Source: Leishmania martiniquensis (lineage: Eukaryota; Euglenozoa; Kinetoplastea; Trypanosomatida; Trypanosomatidae). Taken from it: DNA of 64,000 nucleotides. Positions 1 to 10,800 of this stretch are shown here, piece after piece. Position numbers and translations under genes: made by a program. The stretch is taken from assembly GCF_017916325.1 (NCBI RefSeq), contig NC_090155.1:409501-473500 (forward strand). The letters run 5' to 3'. The notes under the pieces are model-generated. The model saw only the letters and a list, made by a program, of their open reading frames with translations. It was not told the DNA's origin and did not search any database. How positions within the stretch are numbered: the first letter of the stretch is position 1; each line of letters begins with the position of its first letter.

Positions 1-1
1 G

Positions 2-2225
2 CAGTCCCGCCTGTCCCTCTCCTCTGACACGTTCAGCGAACGTGAGTATGGCGATTTCGGCCCCTTTGGTAGCGCCGTCGTCAGGGGCAGCAATGAGCTA
101 CAGCAGCAGACGATGGTGGCGAGCACGCCGCGTGGCCTGGGGACGGCGTACGACGACCTTATCAGCGCTGCTCCATCGACGCGAAACGACATGGAGCGCC
201 CATTGATCAGGGAACTGGGACCGTGCGGGGGCACGCGACGCGGCGCTAACGTGAGTTGCAGCGATAGGTCACTCTACGTGGCCCTCTCTCGCATCATCGA
301 GCGCGTGGCGGCGGCATGGCAGCCGCGCTCGTTTCCTCCAGCAAGCCTGAATAAGGGAGCGGGCGGCCACCACGTTGAGGCGGCAGAGTCGTGCCACTCG
401 TTGCCGAGCGTCCTGTACGGCGGCACCTCGACGAGTTTCGCGGTGCGAAGCTGCCACGCCACGAGCGACGTCGACGCGTCGATGGGGACTGCTCGCCCCT
501 CCATGGTAGCCGGCCCCACGTGCTATCCGCGCACCAACTCGAGCGTTATCAGCACGCCCCATCTCACGCTCGACAGTCATCACAGTGGTGAGTACGACGT
601 GGAGTGTATCAGCAGTAGCAGCAGCGGCGATGGCTACGGCAGCCCGTCTCTTTTTCAGATCCTCAACTCAGCGTTGGCCTTCCGCGGCGGCCGAGGAAAC
701 GGAGAGGGAGAAACAGCCGGCAGTGACGACGAGGGAAACCCTCTGACGTCATTAGGATGGCGTCGCTACATGAGCGGACTCAGTAGCTGTTACTTTGGCC
801 GACGCAGCGGTGTAACAGCCACGACAGAGTTCTCAGCCCGAGCCGCAGCCAGCTCCTGCGCGCGCTCAGCCACTGGTGTTGGTAGCGTTTTCGTGGAACT
901 CGACGCCAGCTGCGGCAGCCGGCTCTACAAAATTCCCTCGCTGACTGAGAACAGCGAAGGGCCTTACAACGCCGCGGCGCCCAGTGCGGTGTTCACTAGG
1001 CATAACAGCGTAGAGCACGCACGTGAGCCTGTCGGCCATGTGTCTCGCAGCGGCCACACCGACAACTGCAGTGCGCGGGAGGTGAGCAAGTCGAACAGCA
1101 GTGAAGACTGCGAGAGCAGCCGAGAGAGCCGTTCCGACATCAGCAGTCCCAGTAGTAGCAGCAGCAACACTGGCAAGAGCTGCAGTAGCAGCGGCAGCGA
1201 CCGCACAGAAGCTGACCGAGAGAGCCAAGAAAGCATTAAGAGGGTCATTGCATCGGCATCTGAGATGGTTGGCGAACGGGACAGCGGCCAAGATGACAGC
1301 ACTGGTACCGAAGCCGCGATCAGGAGGAGCATCGACGAAAGCAGCAGCTACGGTCACCTGGAGGGCAGTGCAGCTCCCAGAAAGCAGCCGCATGAGGTAC
1401 GCACTGGTCCCCGCGGCGCCCGTGTCTGGCGTCTGCGTCGCCTCATCTCATGAGCCCCTACCCCGCGTCTGCGGCCGCCACGGCAGCCGCGCGGTCTCGC
1501 AACCCGTTCCCCACGGTCGCTTTTTCAGCGTTGTCATGGTACCATCACGGGGCCCGCATCTTGTCGAGCACTCCCACCCAACCGCGGCTGAAGGTCGTGC
1601 CCACAGCGCGAGGGAAGGGTACAGCAGCACACCCTATTCAGGGCTTCTCTGGGGCAACAGCGGCGGAGCCACCGATGGTGCCGAGTCGAACAAAATTACA
1701 AGCCGTACAACAGTTGGCAAGGGCTGCCGCGACAAGTACACAGGGGACTTCACGGTGTTGTCCTCTCTAGCGACCGTTTTGTCGAACCAAAGCACGGCCC
1801 TGTCGGCCCCTCTTCACAGCGTGCGAGCGGCTGGCAGCCTGGCAGATTCGGTCGGGCTGCCCAACTGTCTCGCGGCAACGCTCGTGAACGAGAGCGAATG
1901 GCATCAGCGCGTACAAGCCGCTGAACATCACAACCCCCGCCTGTCTCGCATCCACCTCGGAGCCAGCCGCCTCGCCCCGCGCGGTTCGATACGCATGAAC
2001 TCAGTGGAGAACACCAAGTCAGCTGCCGCAGCGCTGCTGCCTCACTCATGGCTGAGTTCAAAGGCGAACGCCATGAGCGACATCTGCCCTGTCGATGCAG
2101 AATGGTTTCTGTTTCGCGTGCCTGAGATTCGCTGGGTGCCGTCGCCGGCACTGTCGCCCGATGAGCGCGCGCTCGATGCTGCCTTCAAAGCCGATGAAAT
2201 CCCCGACGACTTGATGCTGGCGTAG
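2..2225 (+). CDS. Large Ser-rich protein, 5'-truncated by window edge, with apparent internal frameshift
   Basis: I do not recognise this protein. The reading frame is already open at base 2, so the start lies upstream of the window. Frame 2 is coding-like to about 1390 (Ser/Asp/Glu-rich disordered segments and poly-Ser tracts around 1140-1200) and then reaches a TGA at 1451-1453. From about 1390 onward the G/C-third-position pattern and protein-like character move to frame 3, which stays open to TAG at 2223-2225. The frame-3 end carries a non-repetitive acidic C-terminus with two Trp residues, ending in IPDDLMLA. The simplest reading is one gene with an extra base (or two lost bases) between about 1340 and 1450. 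This could be a sequencing or assembly error or a real lesion. The alternative is that the protein ends at 1453 and the 220 following open codons are chance, which I think unlikely. No catalytic motif or membrane segment is visible. Confidence 0.6.
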
Positions 2226-3502
2226 CGCGCCCATGGATGTTGCTGTTGCGATCCTCAGAATTCCTCTGAAGGGCGCGTCTTGAGAGGAAGAGACACGCGC
2301 TTCCGGATATGATTGCATTTTTTATTTGATGGAGCGTGTGTGTGTGTTTTTCTTTGCCGCATCTGCCTCCTCCATCCTTCACTTTTTTCAATGAAGCACC
2401 TTTTGGCTTCTGATATTCTATGATGCTCACGCACACGTTGCTGCTACCGTTTTGTGTTTGCTGTCGATGGAGGTTGAGCTGTGTGTTGCTGTGTGGATGT
2501 GTATGTATACACGCACCCCTCCCCTAACGTGTAAGCGCATCGATCCTCCTTGTGTCTCTGCGTGACCATCTGCGAAGTGTGACGGAACCTCTCCGGTACT
2601 GAGTCAAGAGGGGTGAACTCCCGATCGCTGCTATTTTTTTTTTTTGTGGGGGGGGGCTCGCTAAAGTTTTCTCCAGGCCATCTAGGGTAGCGTTAGTCGC
2701 GTAGCCGGAGCGCGGGGTGAAGGGTGGCGAGGAGTGATGGGGAGAGGGTAGGTACGCATCGCCCACATGCGCACCCTCATCCCAGCGGGACATCATACGG
2801 AGGAAAACAGGGAAGCCCTTTCTTTTTTTTTCAAGCGAGTGAGAACTGCAAGCCGCACATCTTTTTCGGGCTCTGTCTGGACCAGAGGGAGAGGGAAAGG
2901 CGCTACTAATCACACCACCCGTCGTGCTTTGTGCACGGCTCACCCCACCTTCGCCATCGCCCCCCCTCCTCTCTCTCAGCCCCCTCTTTATTTTTTCCGC
3001 TTCGCATCTGCCGTCGAGCGGGCACCTCATGTGCCCACCCCCACCCCCACCCCCCCACACACACACATCTTCATCTTTCTCCTCTCATCCTTCATCCCTA
3101 GTAGAACGGTCGGATCTCCCTTACGCCTTAGTGCTCCCCCTCTCCCCCTCTAACGTTTCCCATCTGCTCCTCCATGTCTCCCCATCATGATTTGCCCCTT
3201 TCCTCTTGTCTTCATTCACCGCTCTTTCTCTCTCTCTCTCGCTGCTCTGGCACCCCCCTCCCTCCCTCCCCCTCTTCGCGAGTCCCCTTTGCCGCCCTCT
3301 GACGCACTCGGTGTGGCTCTTGAACGAGGCGACAGCCGCAACAGCGCAGGAGGTGTAAAGCTCCCTTTCAGTCGGAGCCGCGAACACTGAGTGAGCTCAC
3401 CGCCACATTTATTTCATGTGGTCTTCGGTGTCTCTCTTCTCTCTTACTCGCCCCCTCTCCCATCCCCTCTTTCCCTTCTGTGATGCAGACGGTGCTTTGT
3501 TT

Positions 3503-3949
3503 CTGCCATGCACTGCTACTTTTGTCTTGTTCCTGGCTGCTTCACTGCAAGCGCGAGCATCGGGCGATCTGACACGCACGGCGACGACTGGATGGGGGAA
3601 AAGCGGAAGACACATCGCCTCTCCCCGCCCGTCAGGTGCAGCTGCTGCCACGCGAAACGATGGCGTGCGCGGCTCCGGCGCGCCTCTGGCATGCCGCCTC
3701 TTGTGTGTACTTGACGAAGTGACAAGCGTACACGATGCCAGGCCTCCAGACGATCTCCACGGGCACCCCCACGTGAGGCGGCATCCCCAAAGTTCGGGGC
3801 AGGTGGGGGAGGGAGGGGGGTAAAATGCCCTTCCGCTACTTGGTACCCCACTCCTCACCCCTCTGTCGTGCTCTGCCGCCGCTTTCACCCGCACTCATCT
3901 TTACCTCGTCCGCCCCTCTTTCCGTTTACGCAACAGTGTTGAGAAATCT
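3503..3949 (+). repeat. Direct repeat A, copy 1 (candidate SIDER-type retroposon)
   Basis: This 447-bp block recurs at 25694-26140 in the same orientation with no gaps and only two substitutions that I could find (3624/25815 and 3852/26043). Similarity begins abruptly at CTGCCATGCA and ends at GAGAAATCT, with unrelated flanks. I saw no target-site duplication or poly(A) tail. The last ~90 bp are pyrimidine-rich and end in AG dinucleotides, like a trans-splice acceptor. Size and a 3'-UTR/intergenic position fit Leishmania SIDER elements, but that assignment is inference. Strand is nominal. Confidence 0.9.
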
Positions 3950-5280
3950 CTGTGCAGGTGAAGAATGTTTGTGTCCTTCATTCCACTCGTCACGCGTGTG
4001 TATCGCCTGCTTGCCACGCCTCCCCTTCTCCATGGCGTCTCCATCAGAGGCGACGAACGCAGACAGGCAGAGATCGAGCAGGAGTGACGGTGGTGTCCTT
4101 TTTTTTTCTTTCACGCTCGGGGCGCCGCTGTGCTCGGTCCGCGACACACAGTCGCAAGGACCCCCCTCTTTCCCTGTTTCTTATTCCTCTCTGACGCGCT
4201 CTTCCCCTGCTGCGCTAAACATGCGCTCACCAATGCGAGGGCTCTCAGTTTGATTTTGTGTACTGCTGCCGCAGAGGCATGCAGAGGACGAGGGGGAATG
4301 GAGAAGCGAACGGAAAAGGTCTCTGACCTGCAGCGCCAAGCGGAGTCTCTCACTCCCTCGCCCCATTGCCCTCCTTATGTAAGGGGAGAAGAGCAGAGAA
4401 CCGCTCTTGTCGTTGTTCGTATCGCTGTGGTGGCGGCTATAGGGCCCCTGCAAGCGGACGCACCGAAGGCAACACCTCCTTCATCGCCTCTCCCTCCCTC
4501 TCTTTATCGGCTCATCGGAAGTGATTGTGTGTATGTGTGTTGATGGGTTGATGTTAATAGCTTTACGGCGCCCTTGTGCAGACACGTGCTCATGTGCACC
4601 TGGGTTGCTAATGATCCTCCCCTTCCCCCCTTTTTCTCTCTGCCTGTCCCAAGACGTATATGATGCGCGCGCGTGTGCCCATGCCTGGTGAGGCAGAACG
4701 GAAAAAAAAGAGCGTATGCACCTTGATGAAGCCCAGGCCTCTTCTTTCGGGCGATGAAGGAGAACATCAGCCATCTCGTCGTCGTCGACACCATGGTCGT
4801 TGTCGTGGCGGCTCGCCAGCGTTCAACGAAGAAAACGGCTCACCATCGCTCAACCGACAACGATAGCGGGGAGTGGAATCCGGGAAGGTAAAGAAAAGGT
4901 CGGCAAGCCCTCGATGCGAGCCCATGGCCATGTCGACTTCACGCACCTCCTGGTGCGTGCCTGCTGAAAATGTTTCTCTCTCTCCCCCCTCCTCCGCTCC
5001 TTTCTCTCTCTCTCTGATATATTCGGCGCAATCCTAACTACAAGGTAGCGAAAAAAAAGCCCCGACTCACGTGCGCACAAACATAAGCTGGACTTCGCAG
5101 TGCACTGCTTCCCCCTCCCCATCCCCCTCCGCTGCTGCTGCTGCTGTCGCTCTTTCGTTTCCTCCTTCCTTTCGCCAGCGGGCTTGACCTGTGGCGCCCT
5201 CTGTAGCTTGGTGCATTAGGGTGTGTGCGAAGGCTGGGCCTTTTTCCTCCGCGTGCGGGTACGTCTACATGTATATGTAT

Positions 5281-5310
5281 GTGTGTGTGTGTGTGCGTGC
5301 GTGTGCGTGT
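5281..5310. repeat. GT/GC alternating microsatellite
   Basis: A (GT)n run from 5281 grades into alternating GC/GT to 5310. Similar runs occur at 8071-8102, 11574-11630, 16601-16621 and 18309-18341, and CA runs near 12249-12260 and 17490-17506, all in non-coding DNA. Confidence 0.9.
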
Positions 5311-6654
5311 CGTTCATTGCTGCCCTGTCGCTCCACGTCTCACTTCTCTCCCTCTAACTAGCGAACTCCCTCTCTCTCTCCCGGTGGCTTGGCCACGGCC
5401 GCGGCTCACCCCCCTCCTCCTCCACACACACACACATCACGGGGCTTTTTGCCACCTTTTCTCTTTTCCCAGTCTTAAGGGACGTCGCGTGGGTCTCTCC
5501 TCACCGAAAAAAGGGGGAGCAAAGAGGGATCGAAGACCCACGCACACGCACACACTTTCCTTAGGTGTCTTTTCACCTCATTCTCTCTTGCGTGATCGTT
5601 TCAAACGTCGCTGCTGTACATAACACCAGGATCAGTCCTTTACATCCACGCGCGTGCTTTTGTGTTGGTGCGTGTGTGTGCGTGTATTCGTAAACGTGTG
5701 CGCGCTTGCCTTCCCTGAGAAGCCGCTGCCCTGTGCATGCGCTTGCACGCACACCTCATCCTTTGCCCGCTCCTCCACCGTGTGACAGAGACTCTCTCCG
5801 CTCTCGAGAACCTTTTTACTCGGCTCGCTGCCAGCGTGTGTGCATCGGTGGGTGAGGTTTGCAGCGGTTCGCTAGTGCGCCCGTGGTCGGCTGTGTTGTT
5901 GGTGTGCTGCGGACTCTCTTCGCGTCGGCTTCAGGGTTCACCGTACCGCTACATCCACCCAACCACCCCACAGGTGCACCACTGCGAGTGTGAGTGTGTC
6001 TATTTGTGGCAGTTGGTGTCATTGGTTGTTGGTGCTGTGACGTTTTTTTTCCTTCTTCGTCTTCTCGTCTGGGCGGCTCGGTGCGCGCTCACCGGCACAC
6101 CCCGACTTGCCGCTCTGCCTCTACCACCTTCACCACCCTCCCCTTCTTCATCCTACGCTGTCTTCGTTTGTGGCTTGGCTTGGGTGTTCGCTGGCGCAGT
6201 CATCCTCTCTGTCCTCCTGCGACTCGCCGCTCCGTTAGTGGAGCGTCCTGCCGCTCCGCCTCGACCTCCCTCTCGCCACGCTCTCCATTTTGTTATTCTC
6301 TCCTTCCCAGAGCCTTTCCGGAAGGCCATTTTTTAATCCTCCCCGCCCTTTCTTCGTATGCTTTTTTGTTGTCGCTCTCTCTCCCTCCCTCCCTCCCTCC
6401 CCCTCTCTTGCGCCGTCGTCACCCGTCCCGTGGAAGGGTGCACATACATGTGAATATTTTGTCGTGCTGTAACTTTGCGTCGCCGCCACAGTCCCCCCAC
6501 CACCACCCAAACACGAAACCGTTCCTCCCCTCTCCCCATCCCCCTCCTCCTCACACCATTCCTAACCTCCTCCGCCTCGTCCTTTCCTCGCATGCAGTGG
6601 TGTGCTGAGCGGGAGTTTCTTTAGACTCAGAGGTGCTGCTCGCCGCCTGCTCTT

Positions 6655-6714
6655 TGTGTCTTCTTTCCCCCTTTTTTCCCCTACCTGCCTGCCCAGCCCA
6701 CCCACCCCTTACAG
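6655..6714 (+). promoter_or_regulatory. Candidate polypyrimidine tract and trans-splice acceptor for the 6906 gene
   Basis: A C/T-rich stretch with only a few interruptions ends in ACAG at 6711-6714. There is no ATG between this AG and the ATG at 6906, which supports an acceptor here and a 5' UTR of about 190 nt. An AG at 6694-6695 inside the tract and a weaker one at 6846-6847 are alternatives. Confidence 0.5.
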
Positions 6715-6905
6715 CGCACGCACACACACACAGAGATAGAGAAGCACCCGTGCACGCCTCAGAGGCCTTGCGCCCACACGCCGACTGTTGCGCAGGTGGT
6801 GCCCGTGTGCTCTTCGTCTTCTTTCCTTCCCGTTCGCGCCTTTGGAGAGGCTCTTGACCTCTCCCCCTTCTCTACCCCTCGGGCATCACCCCCGCTGTAT
6901 CGCCC

Positions 6906-7877
6906 ATGTCAACGAACGCGTCTGGGGCGACGCTCATGGCGCCGTTAGCCGCGGCATGCCGAACCGGCGGTGACGGCAGAAGCGGCGCCCTTGTGGACGG
7001 CGTTGACGGCAATGAGGCCGCACATAAGCCCATACACTGGACCCCGAGAAACTCGTCGCAGAGCAGTTCGCATCCGCTGCCTGCCTTGCGGCAACCAGTC
7101 AGCGGCGAGTGGCGTGGGATCCCATTGCCGCAGCAACCGCAGCCGCGCTCTGGCAACGCTTTGCGTAACGCAGCACCGCATATGATGAGAGGGAAGAACG
7201 GCGGCACGAGCACCGGGTGTCCGCCGATGATGCCGCATGTGCCGCCCCCAGGTGCGTACTGCTGCTGCTCCAGTCCTCGACCGGCTCCATCGCGCATGCA
7301 GAAATGTGGGCCACCGCCTCACGTGGGCCCCAAGACCCCTTCCAGGGCCGACGGGCGAGTGGACTGGAGCGCGATACCCGGAAGTTCAGGTCCCTGTAAC
7401 AGCTGCGCACTGCCCTCGCAAGCTCGGTGGAATGAGCGCGTCATGCCCGTAGCGCGTGGCCCACAGCCAACGTCGGTGGAACCGACCCGATTGATGAACG
7501 GCAAGAAGATCAAGGATGTAGAAAGGCAGCAGCAGCAGGCGGCAGAGACGCGGCGCAAGCAGCACAACTTCATAGGGCCAGCGAAGGGTGCCAACGGGCA
7601 ACGCAAGGAGCAGCCGCAGCAGCCACAAAGGCACAAGGTCGACTCACGGAATATCAAGACAACAGTAGGCAACGACGAGTCGTGGATTAAAGGGCTGACC
7701 TACTCGACGTGGGTAGATTCGCCGAAAGGCTTATCGATTGAGTCGGGCCGCGGGGGCCCATATAAGCGTCGACCAAAGACCAGCAGAAAAAGCCGGAAGG
7801 ATAGGGAGGGTGTGAGTCGTGACCACATGGGCAAGTCTAGCTTGCTCATGGAGGCACTCCGCAACCTCTTCTGCTGA
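6906..7877 (+). CDS. Hypothetical protein, 323 aa
   Basis: I do not recognise the family. The ATG at 6906 is the first one after the pyrimidine tract and AG at 6714. The N-terminal two thirds are low-complexity and rich in Ser, Pro, Gly and Gln, with Cys clusters around residues 118-121 and 168-171 that do not form an obvious zinc finger. Around residues 205-250 the chain turns basic and Gln-rich, suggesting a helical or disordered charged linker. The most protein-like part is near residues 255-280, with a Trp-containing segment (DESWIKGLTYSTWVDSP), followed by a strongly Lys/Arg-rich stretch and a short C-terminal hydrophobic helix ending LLMEALRNLFC. Codon third positions are G/C-rich, unlike the pyrimidine-rich flanks, so I consider it a true gene. 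Isolated between two spacers of nearly 5 kb. Function unknown. Confidence 0.75.
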   Translation: MSTNASGATLMAPLAAACRTGGDGRSGALVDGVDGNEAAHKPIHWTPRNSSQSSSHPLPALRQPVSGEWRGIPLPQQPQPRSGNALRNAAPHMMRGKNGGTSTGCPPMMPHVPPPGAYCCCSSPRPAPSRMQKCGPPPHVGPKTPSRADGRVDWSAIPGSSGPCNSCALPSQARWNERVMPVARGPQPTSVEPTRLMNGKKIKDVERQQQQAAETRRKQHNFIGPAKGANGQRKEQPQQPQRHKVDSRNIKTTVGNDESWIKGLTYSTWVDSPKGLSIESGRGGPYKRRPKTSRKSRKDREGVSRDHMGKSSLLMEALRNLFC

Positions 7878-10800
7878 CAGGTACTATGCGTACCTCTGCG
7901 CGCCTTGGTGTAGAAAAGAGCGCGAAGGGAAAAGGTGGGAGAAGACGGTGCATGGGCCACTGAAAGCGGCTGTAAATGCCATTCCTCTGTGACAGCATTG
8001 GAAAAAAACGGAAGTCAAGCAGGTGCGTGGAGCATCTGTGTATAATAGCCCCGGTACGTCCATGTGCTGGTGTGTGTGTGTGTGTGTCTGTGTCTGTGTG
8101 TGTTTTTGTGTGCATGCGGTCTACCCCACCCCCACCCACCTCCCTTCCTCTCCCCAGAGCCGCCGTACTGGTGCGCCCCCGCATCTCAGCTCGTTGGTGA
8201 TGTTTCTGTTTTCTTTTTCTCTTCATTAAGATGCCTTTTTCTTTTTGCGCCTCCAGCGGACCCTCCAATACACGCGTTTCTGTGCCCTCCCTCCCGTCCT
8301 CTCTCTCTATCTGAATCTGCGGAAGTCGATGCTGAAGATACCACTCACCCACCACCACCCACCTACACACGCACGCGTGGGGAGTGCATTCATGTAAACC
8401 AAGGACATGCCTCTTTTGTTGTTTTCTTACGTCATCACTTCGGGGTAAGTCTGCGTTGCTCTTCTGCATCGCCGGGCGAGGCCCATGTCGTGCACCGCAA
8501 TGTCTCCTCATCGCCCTCGCGTCTGCCCTTCTCTTGGTGCCCGCCATCACCACCGCCACCCACCACCCCAACTTTGCAGGTACTCGATCCTGTTACCACC
8601 ACAAGCGGTTCGCCGCTGGCCGGAAAAAAGGGGGATGGGGTTGCTTGGCTTCCTCCCACACAGGGGGGAGGGCATTGCACTCCCGAGATGCGACGCGCAC
8701 GGGGGTTCACGTCCACCGAACGAGTCATTACTCAAAGCATCGCGAGTGGAATCTGTGAAAAAAAGGGGGAGGTGGCGCGTATTAGCTTCCCCGTTTATCT
8801 TCAGGCGGAACAAAGGCAATGCGAGGTGGCTGAGAGAAATCGAACTGTAACGCGCCTCGCTGGAGCGTGGAAGCGAGTCGCAGGAAGGGAAACATGGAGC
8901 TTCTTGTCGCGAGGCGGGGGTGCCCTACATCCGGCAAAGAAGCTGAGCATGGCCAAGTGCATTGGGCCCGGCACGCCGCCGCTTTCGTTCCCAAGGTCGT
9001 CCCCGTCTTCGAATCTCGGCCCAGGTACAGCATCCCTGTGCGTGCGTCCGTAGATGTGAAGCGGGCCGCTTCTGGCGGCCGGATCCCCCCCTCCCCCCAC
9101 CCCCACACACACGCGCGCGCTCCCTCCCCTTTTTGTGTGACGCCTCGGGTCTCCTCCCCTTTGCCTTTTGTACTTTTATCTTCGTCCTTTCCACCCCCCT
9201 TTGAACGATGCTCACGCGCCGCACAAAGCTCGCAAAGCCCTGGGTAGCAAGTCGGCATCTTTGCGAGGCCATCTTCCTGTGGCAGGTGCGCAGGAGCCGC
9301 ATGTCTCGGTGTTGTGAGGGTGTGGGTGCACAAACATTCGTCCATGTTGGTAGCCATCTAATATCTGTTTTCTGCTGTATGTGTGTGTGCCTTTGCCGTG
9401 ACCTCACCACCATCACCACGCGCTCGCCTCGCCCTCATTCTGCGCTCTCGTCAAGTCGGCTCCGCTTCCCCACGAACTGCTCTTCTGCGCCGCACCTCTC
9501 CTCCTTTTTCTCTCTTTGATCGCTCTGCTTGAGCGCGCCTGCACCCTCGCGGTCGCGCGCCTCATCGGATTCTCTGGGCACTGGCGGCGCTATTCTCGGC
9601 CGCCCTTTCATGTTCCCTTCCCCCTCCCTCCGCCTTTCACTCAGTGACCTGCTCGTTCCGCGGCCATCATCATGGCACCCCATCCCCCACGGACGCCGTC
9701 TGCCACCCCCTCCTCCCGTGTGCACGTCGCCTTTCTCCTCCTCTTGCGCTTCCTTCACATGCTGTTGTTGTTTTTTGTCCTCGTTCTCGGTGCCGGCGCG
9801 ACTGCTCCCTTTATTTGCTTCGTTATGTCTGTGCGTGCGTGTGTGTGTGTGTGTGTCTTCTCTCGCAAGAAAAAAAAGCGCTACACACTCCAACGGCTCG
9901 CGCAGAACTCACCAGGGAAAGATCAAAGCAAGAAAAGAAAAACGGGCCGCAGCGCGCGAAAAAAAGGGGAGCGCATCAACGGTGCAGATGCAAAGAGTCG
10001 TACAGAGGAAGAGGGGGGGATATGGGAAGGGCAGAGAGAGGTTGGCCAGCCCCACCCCTCTCTCTCTATCCACCAGCACCATGCACCTTCTGCTCGCCCA
10101 ACGAGCCTCAGCAGTTCTACCGCTCTTTCCTCGCGTCCCTGCTGCCCCGCTGCGCCGAGGCTACATGGTATGTGAAGATGTGCATGAATGTGAAACTGCG
10201 TAAGGGGGTTTACCACCACTGCTACGGCCTCGAGCCCCTCCATCTGCTTTAGCAGCATCCCTCTATCGCCTCATGATCTTTCCCCGACACCCCCTCCTCC
10301 TCATTCCTCGCGTCCCCGTCGCCGCCGCCGCTTTCCGCCCCCTCCCCCCTTGCACGCCAACATATACGCACACGCAAACATCGCTACTTCCCCATCGGGT
10401 ACACATGAGCAGCTCTGTGTGGTGATTGGATTTGCACGTCTTTTTCTTCTTTGTAGTCGCCTTCTGTTTTCTTTGCCGCGGTTGACTTCACTCTCAACGT
10501 TCCCCCTATCACCCCCCCGCCTTCAGCCCTTCACTAACCCATCGCTGCATACATACACACACACGCACCCACACACACAAGTACATACACGCGCGAGCTC
10601 ACCCGCGCGACTCTCCAGGTGTGCCTGGGCACGTGTGTGTGTGCGTTGAACAGACTCCGTTACGGGCCACCACCTTCGGTCTTCTCTTTCTCTCTGTGTG
10701 TATTAGTGAAACACACATAATTGGCTTTACTACCTCTTTTCCAGTCCCCCCCCCGCCACCCCTCTCTCTCCTCCTCCTCCTCACAGCATACAGCCGCCGC

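Larger units (their letters stand above)
2226..6905. other. Long intergenic region: gene 1 3' UTR and upstream region of the 6906 gene
   Basis: About 4.7 kb without a convincing gene. It holds pyrimidine-rich tracts, a GT/GC-alternating microsatellite at about 5281-5310, CCCT repeats near 6380-6402 and repeat copy A1 at 3503-3949. In trypanosomatids the polyadenylation site is usually set by the next downstream acceptor, so most of this would be 3' UTR of the first gene (inference). A 199-codon hydrophobic ORF at 5737-6336 is discussed under findings. Confidence 0.7.

Noticed and set aside
3503..3949. Small ORFs (68 and 111 codons) shared by A1 and A2
   Set aside because: They are conserved only because the repeat copies are nearly identical; no synonymous-site bias can be assessed from two differences.
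7846..8571. Minus-strand 241-codon frame
   Set aside because: It is antisense to spacer rich in GT repeats, has no supporting composition, and all confident genes are on the + strand.
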